DNA from: Gemmatimonadota bacterium
GTDB lineage: Bacteria > Gemmatimonadota > Gemmatimonadetes > Gemmatimonadales > Gemmatimonadaceae
DNA length: 38,904 bases
NCBI GenBank assembly: GCA_028876525.1
Contig: JAGWRI010000022.1
Coordinates: 1-38,904 of the forward strand
Reading direction: 5' to 3'
Positions 7,508-14,828 of this stretch are shown piece after piece. Every line of letters starts with the position of its first letter. The first letter of the stretch is position 1. Below the pieces are notes generated by a model. That model searched no databases and was not told the origin of the DNA. It saw only the letters and a list, made by a program, of their open reading frames with translations. Position numbers and translations under genes: made by a program.

Positions 7508-9093
7508 GCGAACTCACCTCGGTCCTCGCCGCGTTCAAGGAAGCCACGCGCTGCGAAGCGTCGGTGTGGGTCGAGCCGCGCGCCGGCGGACCGCCCCAGT
7601 GCGAGGCGGCGACGTACCGGGGCCCGCCGGTCGAGCGATGGCCGGGGCCGGCGGAGGGTGCCCAGCGCATCACCACTCCCGGCGGCCCCGCCCTGATCGC
7701 CGCCGTGCCGGGCCCCCGCCACGCCTGGCTCCTGGTCGGACCGTCGCCCTCCAGCCGCGCCGCCCTCGAGACGCACCTCCGGTTCCTCCTGCCCGTCGTC
7801 TCCCACTTCCTGCAAGCCTCCCTCGAAGTCGAACACGCCGCCACCGAACTCGCCGAGCGCTACGAGGAGATCAACCTCCTCTACACGATCGGCGAGATCC
7901 TGGGCCGCACCGTGACCCTGGAGGAGGCCGCGCACACCATCCTCACCGAGGTGAGCGAGACCGTGGGCGCCCGGCGCGCCGCGCTGCTCGTCCACGACAC
8001 CGCCACCGGCCAGCTCCGGGCCGTCGCCGCGCTCGGGGCGCGCCCCGCCGCGCTCCCCCCCATCCGCACCGACGACCCGTGCAGCGTCACGGCGCGCGTG
8101 TTCCGCACCATGCACCCCGAAATCGTCGAGGCCGGCCAGTCGTTCTGCCCCGAGGAGGCGGAGCATCGCGAGGGCGCCATGCTCTCCGTGCCCATCCTCT
8201 GGACCGCCACCCAGGGCGCCGAGCCCCTGGGCGTGGTCAATCTCTCGGGGCGGCGGAACGGCGCGCCGTTCACCGCCGGCGACCAGAAGCTCGTCGCCGC
8301 CGTGGCCTCGCAGATCGGCACCGCGATCCAGAACGCGCGCCTCGTGCGCACCTCGCTTGCCCAGCAGCGGCTGGAGCACGAGATGCAGATGGCGCACGAC
8401 CTGCAGATGAAGCTGCTGCCGGCCGGCGCCGAGCTCGCCCCCGACGCCGACGCGGCCGCGCGCCTCATCCCGGCCGAGAGCGTGGGCGGCGATTTCTACA
8501 ATTTCTTCCGCCTCGGCCGCGGCCGCGTGGGCGTGCTGCTCGGCGACGTGTCGGGGCATGGCTACCAGGCCGCGCTGGTCATGGCGCTGGTGATGAGCGC
8601 GTCGGCCATCCACGCCAAGACGACCTCCGATCCGGGCGAGACCCTCGGCGCGCTCCTGAACACGCTCCGCGAGGAGCTCACGGCGACGGAGATGTTCCTG
8701 TCCGCCTTCTACGCCGTCATCGACCGGAGCGCCGGCGTCGTGCGGTACGCCAACGCCGGCCACCCGTCGGCGTTCGTGGTCCACGCCGACGGGACGAGCG
8801 AGCGCCTGCCCGCGCTCGACCTCCCGCTCGGACTGGGCGCCGAGGCGCCGAGCACCGCCAAGCACCGGTGGAACGCCGCCGGCGACCTGCTGGTGCTGTT
8901 CACCGACGGCGTCAGCGACGCGCGCAATCGCGACGGCGAGCGGTTCGGCGAGAAGCGGGTGCTCGAGGTCGTCGGGCGCCACCGCGCCGACGCGGCGGCC
9001 GCCATCGTGCAGCGCGTGTTCGACGCCGTGCAGCGGTTCCTGGGCGGCGCCCGCTTCCGCGACGACCTCACCGTCGTCGTCGTCCGGAGCTGA
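7504..9093 (+). CDS. GAF-domain PP2C (SpoIIE/RsbU-type) serine phosphatase
   Basis: A 529-residue phosphatase that should dephosphorylate the neighbouring STAS protein. Residues 1-110 are poorly conserved. A GAF sensor domain spans about 125-285 (start INLLYTIGEILGRT), followed by a short helical linker (HEMQMAHDLQMKLLP) that is typical in front of the catalytic module. The PP2C domain follows with metal-binding aspartates in GGDFYNFF, LLGDVSGHG and LFTDGVSDARN. The ligand of the GAF domain cannot be read from sequence. No transmembrane segment is visible, so it should be cytoplasmic. Start chosen at the ATG overlapping the kinase stop; the ORF track starts earlier in an unrelated shadow frame. 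Confidence 0.92.
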   Translation: MSELTSVLAAFKEATRCEASVWVEPRAGGPPQCEAATYRGPPVERWPGPAEGAQRITTPGGPALIAAVPGPRHAWLLVGPSPSSRAALETHLRFLLPVVSHFLQASLEVEHAATELAERYEEINLLYTIGEILGRTVTLEEAAHTILTEVSETVGARRAALLVHDTATGQLRAVAALGARPAALPPIRTDDPCSVTARVFRTMHPEIVEAGQSFCPEEAEHREGAMLSVPILWTATQGAEPLGVVNLSGRRNGAPFTAGDQKLVAAVASQIGTAIQNARLVRTSLAQQRLEHEMQMAHDLQMKLLPAGAELAPDADAAARLIPAESVGGDFYNFFRLGRGRVGVLLGDVSGHGYQAALVMALVMSASAIHAKTTSDPGETLGALLNTLREELTATEMFLSAFYAVIDRSAGVVRYANAGHPSAFVVHADGTSERLPALDLPLGLGAEAPSTAKHRWNAAGDLLVLFTDGVSDARNRDGERFGEKRVLEVVGRHRADAAAAIVQRVFDAVQRFLGGARFRDDLTVVVVRS

Positions 9094-9101
9094 GCGCGCC
9101 G

Positions 9102-9923
9102 GTGCCCGGACGTCCGCCGCGCCGCGGCCGTGGCGGCTTCCCCCCCGTCCGGAAGAGCCTGGGCCAGCACTTCCTTCACGACGCGCGCGCCCTCGGCCGG
9201 ATTGTCGAGGCACTGGGTCTCAGCGGCGCCGAGACGGTGATCGAGGTCGGGCCGGGACGCGGGGCGCTCACCGACCGGCTCGTGCCGCTCGCCCGGCGGC
9301 TCATCCTCATCGAGGTCGACCGCGCGCTGGCCGACATCCTGCGCCAGCGGTACGCGTCCGCGCCCAACGTGGAAGTGGTGGAAGCCGATGTGCTCGCCAC
9401 CGATCTCGGGGCGCTCGCCAACGGGCCGTACGTGCTGGTGGGGAACGTGCCCTACTACATCACGACCCCCATCCTGTTTCACGCCCTGAAGCGCCCGCGC
9501 CCCGACCGCGCCGTCTACCTGGTGCAGCGCGAGGTGGCCGACCGCCTCGTCTCCGCGCCCGGCTCGCGCGACTACGGCGCGCTGTCGGTGAACGTGCAGG
9601 CGGTGGCGGTGCCCGAACTGATCGCGGCGGTGCCGGCGCGCGCCTTCCGCCCGCCCCCCAAGGTCGAGAGCGCGATCGTGCGCCTCGTGCCGCGCGAGAC
9701 GCCCGTCATCCCGCCGGAGCAGGAGGCGCGATTCCGCACGCTGGTGCAGCAGATATTCGGGATGCGCCGGAAGCAGATGCGGCGGATCGTGCGGTCGCTG
9801 GCGCCGCTGGATGCGGTCGCGGCAGACGAACTGCTGCATCTGGTCGGCATCGACCCCGAGGCGCGGCCGGAGACGCTGGCGCCGCCGGCGTTCGCGGCGC
9901 TTCTGGAGCGGGTGGGAGGGTAG
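9102..9923 (+). CDS. rsmA: 16S rRNA (adenine1518/1519-N6)-dimethyltransferase RsmA (KsgA)
   Basis: RsmA dimethylates two adjacent adenines in helix 45 of 16S rRNA, a late check on small-subunit assembly. The 273-residue protein shows the family signature KSLGQHFLHD, motif I EVGPGRGALTDRL and the catalytic motif IV NVPYY (usual form N-L/I-P-Y). The C-terminal helical domain includes FGMRRKQMRRI. The GTG start eight bases after the phosphatase gene adds a short basic tail before the conserved KSLGQHF segment; no closer start is available. It converges on rex. Confidence 0.95.
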   Translation: MPGRPPRRGRGGFPPVRKSLGQHFLHDARALGRIVEALGLSGAETVIEVGPGRGALTDRLVPLARRLILIEVDRALADILRQRYASAPNVEVVEADVLATDLGALANGPYVLVGNVPYYITTPILFHALKRPRPDRAVYLVQREVADRLVSAPGSRDYGALSVNVQAVAVPELIAAVPARAFRPPPKVESAIVRLVPRETPVIPPEQEARFRTLVQQIFGMRRKQMRRIVRSLAPLDAVAADELLHLVGIDPEARPETLAPPAFAALLERVGG

Positions 9924-9926
9924 GAG

Positions 9927-9958
9927 GGTGCGCCCGGACTCCGGGCCGCCACCGCACC
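9927..9958. terminator. Hairpin between convergent rsmA and rex
   Basis: GGTGC/GCACC arms (9927-9931, 9954-9958) enclose a perfect GCCCGG-act-CCGGGC stem (9932-9946). The position between two convergent genes suits a bidirectional terminator. There is no T-tract on either side, so classical intrinsic termination is doubtful. Confidence 0.35.
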
Positions 9959-9984
9959 GCGCGCTCCGTTTCTCTCCTGCTCTC

Positions 9985-10608
9985 CTACTCTCGATTCGTC
10001 AACGCGAAGGACAGCCCTTCCAGCTCCATCGCCATGTTCACCGTCTTCACGGTGACCTCCGGCGGCACCTGGAGCTGGGCCGGAGCGAAATTGAGCACCG
10101 CCTTGATGCCCGCTCGCACCAGCCGATCGGTCACCGCCTGCGCCGCCTGCTCCGGCACGGCGAGCACGGCGATGTCGGGGTGGTCGCGGTGGATGTCGCG
10201 CTCGAGATGGCCCGCGTCCCGCACCGCGAGGCCATCGAGGTCGAGTCCCACGATCTGGGGATCCGCGTCGTAGACGGCGGTGATCGTGAACCCGCGCTGC
10301 TGGAAGCCGTGGTGGCGCGCCAGGGCGGCGCCGATCTTCCCGGCGCCCACGATGATCACCTTCCACTCGCGCCCCAGCCCCAGGATCTCGCGCAGCCGCC
10401 CGGCCAGCTCGGGCACTGAGTACCCCAGTCCGCGCTTGCCGAACGAGCCGAAGAACGACAGGTCCTTCCGGACCTGCGCCGAGGTCGTGCCGCCGCGCTT
10501 GGCGAGCTCGTCGCTGGAAATCGTGGTCAGCCCCCGGGTCTCGAAGTCCTCGAGAAACCGGAGGTAGGCCGACAGGCGGCGAACTGTAGAATCCGCAATG
10601 TGTTTCAC
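9985..10608 (-). CDS. rex: Redox-sensing transcriptional repressor Rex
   Basis: Rex binds DNA when NADH is low and lets go when the NADH/NAD+ ratio rises. The 207-residue protein has the N-terminal winged helix (TTISSDELAKRGGTTSAQVRKDLSFFGSFGKRGLGY, about 27-63) and a Rossmann domain with GAGKIG (88-93). The C-terminal domain-swapping helix carries NMAMELEGLSF. The start is GTG followed by KHI. A perfect Rex operator lies 14 bases upstream of this start and overlaps the likely transcription start, so the gene is almost certainly autoregulated. It points away from the arginine deiminase gene and shares its upstream region. Confidence 0.96.
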   Translation of the reverse strand: MKHIADSTVRRLSAYLRFLEDFETRGLTTISSDELAKRGGTTSAQVRKDLSFFGSFGKRGLGYSVPELAGRLREILGLGREWKVIIVGAGKIGAALARHHGFQQRGFTITAVYDADPQIVGLDLDGLAVRDAGHLERDIHRDHPDIAVLAVPEQAAQAVTDRLVRAGIKAVLNFAPAQLQVPPEVTVKTVNMAMELEGLSFALTNRE

Positions 10609-10621
10609 GGGGTCAGAGCGC

Positions 10622-10639
10622 TTGTGAATTGATTCACAA
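10622..10639. promoter_or_regulatory. Rex operator, perfect palindrome
   Basis: TTGTGAATTGATTCACAA is an 18-base inverted repeat whose arms TTGTGAA/TTCACAA match the established Rex consensus (TTGTGAAnnnnTTCACAA) without mismatch. It sits between the rex start and the divergent arginine deiminase gene. It is AT-rich in a very GC-rich setting, as expected for a selected site. Confidence 0.92.
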
Positions 10640-10645
10640 GATATA
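10640..10645 (-). promoter_or_regulatory. Likely -10 element of rex
   Basis: On the minus strand TATATC directly precedes the Rex operator. Transcription would begin about seven bases later, inside the palindrome, and reach the GTG after roughly 25 bases. No good -35 is visible. Rex binding here would block initiation. Confidence 0.4.
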
Positions 10646-10712
10646 TGCCGGCCCCGGCGCGCACCAGCGGGAAAGCCCCCCGTCGCGCGGGCCGCTCCGT
10701 GGGGGTCGCGAT

Positions 10713-10724
10713 TAGGTTTGGGGC
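10713..10724 (+). promoter_or_regulatory. Likely leaderless -10 element of the arginine deiminase gene
   Basis: TAGGTT followed by TGGGGC and then the ATG is the same arrangement as at recJ. The predicted transcript begins at the start codon. The -35 position (about 10690-10695, GGCCGC) is poor, so an activator or an extended element may be needed. The Rex operator lies about 75 bases upstream of this element, too far for simple blocking. Confidence 0.45.
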
Positions 10725-11960
10725 ATGCCAGTCCACGTCACTTCCGAGATCGGTCGGCTGCGCGAAGTGCTGGTGCATGCCCCGGGGAGCGAGTTGCTGG
10801 CCGTCACCCCGTCGACCCGCGAAGACTACCTCTACGACGACATCATCGACGCCGAGGCCGCCCAGCGGGAATACCGCCAGTTCGTGGCCCTGCTCGAGCG
10901 GTTCGCCACGGTGCACAGCGTGCGGGACCTGCTGGAGCAGGTGCTGGCCAGTCCGGCGGCGCGCGAGGGGCTGATCCGGGCGGCCCTCGACATCGTGCCG
11001 TCGGAGCCGCTGGCGCGCGACCTGGCCGAGCTGCAGCCGCCGGCGGTGGCGCGGATGCTCATCGAGGGACGCGAGGACGAGCCGGGCCCGCTGGCCAAGG
11101 CGCTCAACGAGCCGGGGTACACGCTCCCCCCGCTTCCGAACCTCTTCTTCACCAGGGACAGCGCCATGGTCACGGGCGACCACGTGCTCGTGGGCTCCAT
11201 GCGCTACGGCATCCGGTGGCCCGAAGAGCTGATCATGAAGTCGCTGTTCACGCACCATCCGGCGCTGGCCAACACCGGCATCCTGTTCGACGGCGCCAGC
11301 GAGCGGCGCACCAACCACACGCTGGAGGGCGGGGACGTGCACCCGCTGCGGCGCGATCTGGTGCTGATCGGGTTCAGCGAGCGCTCGAGTCCGGCCGCCA
11401 TCGACCAGCTCGCCGGCCTGTTCTTCGAGCAGACGCCGGTCACCGACATCATCGTCGTCGTGATGCCCAAGCAGACCACGGCCATCCATCTCGACATGAT
11501 CTTCACCCAGGTGGACCGCGAGCTGTGCGTGGTCTACCCGCCGCACTTCATCGGCTCCGAGCGCCTGAGCGTTCTGCACTGGCGCAAGGGCGCGGCTCGG
11601 CTTCAGGAAATGCCCAGCCTGTTCGCGGCGCTCGACGCCTGCGGCATGCCCATGGAGCCGGTGTTCTGCGGCGGCCACCGGCGCACGATGCAGGAGCGCG
11701 AGCAGTGGGCGTCGGGGTGCAACTTCGTGGCGGTGCGGCCGGGCACGGTGATCTCGTATCAACGCAACGAAGCCACCCTGCGGGAGCTGGAGCGCGCCGG
11801 TTTCCGGGTCGTGCCCGCGGTGTCGTTCCTCACCGGGCAGGAAACGCTGGCCGAGGACGCGCGGGCGGTGATCACGGTGGACGGCGCGGAGCTGGTGCGC
11901 GCGGGCGGCGGCCCGCGCTGCATGACCTGTCCCGTGGTGCGCGACGACCCGTGGGCGTGA
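10725..11960 (+). CDS. arcA: Arginine deiminase
   Basis: Arginine deiminase hydrolyses arginine to citrulline and ammonia, the first step of the arginine fermentation pathway that yields ATP. The 411-residue protein has the guanidino-modifying enzyme motifs. These are FTRDS (about 142-146, substrate loop), LEGGDVH (about 200-206, acid), HLDMIFTQVD (catalytic His at about 255) and C-terminal GGPRCMTCP with the nucleophilic Cys at about 399. Classical enzymes have CMSMP or CMTMP there; the additional Cys two residues after Thr is unusual. No ornithine carbamoyltransferase, carbamate kinase or antiporter lies nearby, so a role in arginine catabolism for nitrogen or signalling is also possible. 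It is divergent from rex with a Rex operator between them. Confidence 0.9.
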   Translation: MPVHVTSEIGRLREVLVHAPGSELLAVTPSTREDYLYDDIIDAEAAQREYRQFVALLERFATVHSVRDLLEQVLASPAAREGLIRAALDIVPSEPLARDLAELQPPAVARMLIEGREDEPGPLAKALNEPGYTLPPLPNLFFTRDSAMVTGDHVLVGSMRYGIRWPEELIMKSLFTHHPALANTGILFDGASERRTNHTLEGGDVHPLRRDLVLIGFSERSSPAAIDQLAGLFFEQTPVTDIIVVVMPKQTTAIHLDMIFTQVDRELCVVYPPHFIGSERLSVLHWRKGAARLQEMPSLFAALDACGMPMEPVFCGGHRRTMQEREQWASGCNFVAVRPGTVISYQRNEATLRELERAGFRVVPAVSFLTGQETLAEDARAVITVDGAELVRAGGGPRCMTCPVVRDDPWA

Positions 11961-12604
11961 TCGGCGCCATGCACAGGCTGGCCGGCCTCTCGTACGTCGT
12001 GGTGGACGTCGAGACCACCGGCACGTCGCCGCAGCGCGGCGACCGCATCACCGAGATCGCCGCGGTGGTGGTCCGCGACGGGCGCGTCGACGAGACCTTT
12101 CACTCGCTGATCAACCCCGAGCGCCCGATTCCCCGCTACATCACGCAGCTCACCGGCATCTCGTGGGCCATGGTCAAGGACGCGCCGCGCTTTTCCGAGG
12201 TGAGCGCCCGCCTGCGCGCGCTGCTGGCCGACCACGTGTTCGTGGCCCACAACGCGCCCTTCGACTGGGGATTCGTGAGCATGGAGATGGATCGCGCGGG
12301 GCACGAGCCGCTGGACAACGAACGCCTCTGCACGGTGCGGCTGGCGCGGCGGCTCCTCTCCCACCTGCCGCGCCGCTCGCTCGATCACGTGACCGCGCAT
12401 TACGGCATCGCCATCGAAGACCGGCACCGCGCGCTGGGCGACGCGCTGGCCACGGCGCAGGTCTTCGCCCGCCTGCTCGACGACGCGTACGCCCGCGGCT
12501 GCGACACCTGGGCCGACCTCGACCGGCTGCTCCACCCGGGCGTCGCCCCTCGGCGCCGCTGGTCGGCGCTGCCGCGCCCCGCCTCCGACGACCGATCGGC
12601 CTGA
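11957..12604 (+). CDS. DEDDh 3'-5' exonuclease (DnaQ/epsilon-like)
   Basis: A small nuclease of about 215 residues resembling the proofreading epsilon subunit of DNA polymerase III. Exo I is VVVDVETTGTSPQRGDRITEIA, Exo II contains HNAPFDWGF and Exo III is HRALGDA, giving the D-E-D-H-D set. It lacks the C-terminal extension that binds the polymerase alpha subunit in E. coli, so it may be a repair or nucleotide-recycling exonuclease rather than DnaQ itself. Two starts are possible: GTG at 11957, forming a GTGA overlap with the arginine deiminase stop, or ATG at 11969; neither has a clear ribosome binding site. It is followed two bases later by the hydrolase gene. Confidence 0.9.
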   Translation: MIGAMHRLAGLSYVVVDVETTGTSPQRGDRITEIAAVVVRDGRVDETFHSLINPERPIPRYITQLTGISWAMVKDAPRFSEVSARLRALLADHVFVAHNAPFDWGFVSMEMDRAGHEPLDNERLCTVRLARRLLSHLPRRSLDHVTAHYGIAIEDRHRALGDALATAQVFARLLDDAYARGCDTWADLDRLLHPGVAPRRRWSALPRPASDDRSA

Positions 12605-12606
12605 CC

Positions 12607-13476
12607 ATGGAACCGAAGATCGAAACGCGCACCCTCGGCAGGTGGAAGATCCACGCCATCCAGGCCGGCGGGCAGAAGCTGGACGGCGGGGCGATGTTCG
12701 GCGTGGTGCCCAAGCCGCTCTGGGAGCGGCGCATCCCGGCCGACGAGAAGAACCGCATCCAGATGGGCATGCGTTGCCTGCTCGTGCAGCATGAGCGCGG
12801 CCTCGTGCTGATCGACAACGGCCTGGGCAACAAGGAGACGGAGAAGTTCCACCAGATCTACGGGGTGGAGAACGCCGGGGCCGAGGGGCGCACCTGGCTC
12901 GAGGACGCGCTGAAGAAGCTGGGCGTGGATACGCGCGACGTCATGATGATGATCGACACGCATCTCCACTTCGACCACGCCGGCGGCAACACGTACCGGG
13001 ACGCCGAGGGGCAGGTGCGGCTCGCGTTCCCGCGGGCGCGCTACGTGGTGCAGCGCGCCGAGTACCACTGGGCCACCAACACCAACGAGCGCACGGGCGC
13101 CAGCTACTTCGGGCACAACTTCGTGCCGGTCATGGAGTCGGGCCGGCTGGAGCTGGTGCAGGGGGAGGTGGAGATCCTGCCCGGGGTCACGCTCATGCCG
13201 ACGCCCGGTCACACCCCCGGGCACCAGTCGGTGCGGCTCGACTCGGGGGGCGAGACGGCGCTCTTTCTGGCCGATCTGGTGCCCACGGCGGCGCATCTGC
13301 CGCTGCCCTGGATTATGGGGTACGACGTGGAGCCGCTGGTGACGCTGGAGACCAAGCGCCGGATCCTGCGGGCCGCGCACGACCAGCAATGGCTGATCGT
13401 GTTCGAGCACGACGCGACGACGCCGTGGGGGCGGGTGGTGCACGATGGGAAGGGGTATGCGTTGGGGGCGGCGTGA
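12607..13476 (+). CDS. Metallo-beta-lactamase-fold hydrolase
   Basis: A 289-residue protein with the metal-binding HLHFDHAGG motif (HxHxDH, about residue 118), a second ligand in PTPGHTPGHQS (about 200), an Asp in FLADLVP and a His in VFEHD near the C-terminus. This set defines a dinuclear-metal hydrolase. The length and the HFDHAGGNTYRD context recall lactonase-like and other MBL hydrolases acting on small esters, but the substrate cannot be read from sequence. No signal peptide is visible, so it is presumably cytoplasmic. It lies two bases after the exonuclease gene and is probably its co-transcript. Confidence 0.9.
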   Translation: MEPKIETRTLGRWKIHAIQAGGQKLDGGAMFGVVPKPLWERRIPADEKNRIQMGMRCLLVQHERGLVLIDNGLGNKETEKFHQIYGVENAGAEGRTWLEDALKKLGVDTRDVMMMIDTHLHFDHAGGNTYRDAEGQVRLAFPRARYVVQRAEYHWATNTNERTGASYFGHNFVPVMESGRLELVQGEVEILPGVTLMPTPGHTPGHQSVRLDSGGETALFLADLVPTAAHLPLPWIMGYDVEPLVTLETKRRILRAAHDQQWLIVFEHDATTPWGRVVHDGKGYALGAA

Positions 13477-13495
13477 GGCCCTCGGCTCCCCGCCC

Positions 13496-13524
13496 TTGAC
13501 GCTTCAGGTGTGCCCCCCTAAGTT
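13496..13524 (+). promoter_or_regulatory. infC operon promoter
   Basis: TTGACG (13496-13501), a 17-base spacer and TAAGTT (13519-13524) give the best sigma-70-type promoter in the window. The predicted start at about 13531 leaves a leader of about 180 bases before infC. Confidence 0.75.
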
Positions 13525-13530
13525 CAACGG

Positions 13531-13709
13531 ACACAATTCAGTAAGCGAAACGACGGGCTGTCGTTTCCACCCTCTGGCCCCGCGCTTCGGCACGGGCGTG
13601 CTGCAGGAGTCCAGGCCGGAACGCCGCGTCACTCGCTCGCGAGTGCGGGCACCGTCGTGCGGACTCCCAGGGGGTCCGCACTTTTTGTCTTCAGAACGAG
13701 GGTTTCACC
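13531..13709 (+). promoter_or_regulatory. Structured leader of the infC-rpmI-rplT operon with attenuator geometry
   Basis: The leader holds a perfect 8-bp hairpin (GAAACGAC-gggct-GTCGTTTC, 13547-13567). A second hairpin is CACTCG-ctcg-CGAGTG (13630-13645). A terminator hairpin (13657-13681) follows. Segment 13642-13650 (AGTGCGGGC) can pair with 13674-13682, the 3' arm of the terminator plus one base, forming an alternative nine-pair antiterminator with one G-U pair. The hairpin at 13630-13645 would compete with that alternative. Leaders of this operon bind L20 and attenuate transcription in Firmicutes; similar autogenous control by L20 is inferred here, not shown. Confidence 0.65.
13657..13686 (+). 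terminator. Intrinsic terminator inside the infC leader
   Basis: GTGCGGAC (13657-13664) and GTCCGCAC (13674-13681) form a perfect 8-bp stem with a 9-base loop, followed at once by five T residues. It stands between the promoter and infC, about 24 bases before the proposed start, so it must be conditional. Confidence 0.8.
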
Positions 13710-14225
13710 ATCCAGGACACCACGAAGCGCGTGCGGGTCAACCGTCAGATCCGCATCAGTCCGCTCCGCGTCATCGGGGCCGACGGCTCTCAGCTCGGCA
13801 TTCTCGAAGTGGACGCCGCTCTCCGCCTGGCGGATGAGCAGGGGCTGGACCTGGTCGAGGTCGCTCCCACCGCGCGTCCCCCGGTGGTCCGCATCATGGA
13901 CTACGGGAAATACAAGTTCGAGATGGCCAAGCAGGCCCGGGTGGCCAAGAAGAAGCAGCACGTGATCGAGCTCAAGGAGGTCAAGTACCGTCCGGGCATC
14001 GACGATCACGACTTCGACACCAAGACGCGGCACGCGCGCCGGTTTCTGGAAGAGAAGAACAAAGTGAAGGTGACCATGATGTTCCGCGGTCGCCAGGTGA
14101 CGCACCCCGAGCTCGGACAGGCCGTGCTGGAGCGCGTCGCCACCTCCCTCGCCGACGTCGGGAAGATCGAGAGCGCGGGACGGTTGGAAGGCAAGTCGAT
14201 GACCATGATTCTCACGCCGAAATAA
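13710..14225 (+). CDS. infC: Translation initiation factor IF-3, probable AUC start
   Basis: IF-3 binds the 30S subunit and checks the start codon and initiator tRNA. The core is unmistakable: [49 protein letters not shown] and the C-terminal domain with [14 protein letters not shown]. The ORF track begins at GTG 13731, which has no ribosome binding site and leaves almost no N-terminal tail. The in-frame ATC at 13710 has GAGGG seven bases upstream and adds seven residues (I/M-QDTTKR), giving 171 residues. IF-3 genes are known for rare AUU/AUC/AUA starts that let the factor regulate itself. If the AUC is not used, the gene starts at 13731. Confidence 0.93.
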   Translation: MQDTTKRVRVNRQIRISPLRVIGADGSQLGILEVDAALRLADEQGLDLVEVAPTARPPVVRIMDYGKYKFEMAKQARVAKKKQHVIELKEVKYRPGIDDHDFDTKTRHARRFLEEKNKVKVTMMFRGRQVTHPELGQAVLERVATSLADVGKIESAGRLEGKSMTMILTPK

Positions 14226-14236
14226 GCGAGCAGGCC

Positions 14237-14434
14237 ATGCCGAAGATGAAGACGCACCGGGGCGCCGCCAAGCGGTTCAGCGTCACGGGAAGCGGAAAAG
14301 TGAAGCGCAACAAGGCGCACAAGAGCCACATCCTCACCAAGAAGACGTCCAAGCGGAAGCGCCGCCTCCGCCAGTCGGGGCTCATCGCCACGAACGGCGA
14401 GGTGAAGAACATCAAGCGCCTGCTGCAGGCGTAA
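14237..14434 (+). CDS. rpmI: 50S ribosomal protein L35
   Basis: A 65-residue, highly basic protein with the L35 pattern: [21 protein letters not shown] at the start, then [12 protein letters not shown] and a C-terminal NIKRLL. It assembles into the large subunit. The family length is 60-66, so it is complete. It lies 11 bases after infC and 12 bases before rplT, in the classical order. Confidence 0.97.
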   Translation: MPKMKTHRGAAKRFSVTGSGKVKRNKAHKSHILTKKTSKRKRRLRQSGLIATNGEVKNIKRLLQA

Positions 14435-14446
14435 GGAGAGAGACCC

Positions 14447-14809
14447 ATGCCTCGCGCCGTATCCAATGTCCCGCGCCTCAAGCGCAAGAAGCAGATCCTC
14501 AAGGCCGCCAAGGGCGGCTTCGGGGCCCGCAGCAAGCTGTGGAAGGCCGCCAAGGAGAACGTCGAGCGCGGCTGGAAGTACGCGTACCGCGATCGCAAGA
14601 ACAAGAAGCGCGACTTCCGCCGGCTGTGGATCACCCGCATCAACGCCGGCGCCCACCAGCACGAGCTGACGTACGCCACGTTCATCAACGGCCTCAAGAA
14701 GGCCGGCATCGAGGTCAACCGGAAGATCCTCGCCGATCTCGCCGTGCACGACCCCGCAGCCTTTGCGGCGCTCGCCGACAAGGCCCGCTCCGCGTTGAAC
14801 GCAGCGTAG
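14447..14809 (+). CDS. rplT: 50S ribosomal protein L20
   Basis: The 120-residue L20 has a basic N-terminal extension ([23 protein letters not shown]) that threads into 23S rRNA. The globular C-terminal domain contains [10 protein letters not shown] and [27 protein letters not shown]20 is needed early in large-subunit assembly and is the known autogenous regulator of this operon in several phyla, which fits the structured leader upstream. A clear GGAGAG ribosome binding site precedes the ATG. Confidence 0.98.
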   Translation: MPRAVSNVPRLKRKKQILKAAKGGFGARSKLWKAAKENVERGWKYAYRDRKNKKRDFRRLWITRINAGAHQHELTYATFINGLKKAGIEVNRKILADLAVHDPAAFAALADKARSALNAA

Positions 14810-14828
14810 GTTTCCCTCTGCGACTCTT

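Noticed and set aside
13445-13837. 130-codon plus-strand frame across the infC leader
   Set aside because: It crosses the promoter, terminator and infC start, and shows no protein-like composition or ribosome binding site.
14807-14812. TAGGTT resembling the recurrent -10 element, at the end of rplT
   Set aside because: The TAG is the rplT stop codon and no -35-like sequence lies at the right distance.
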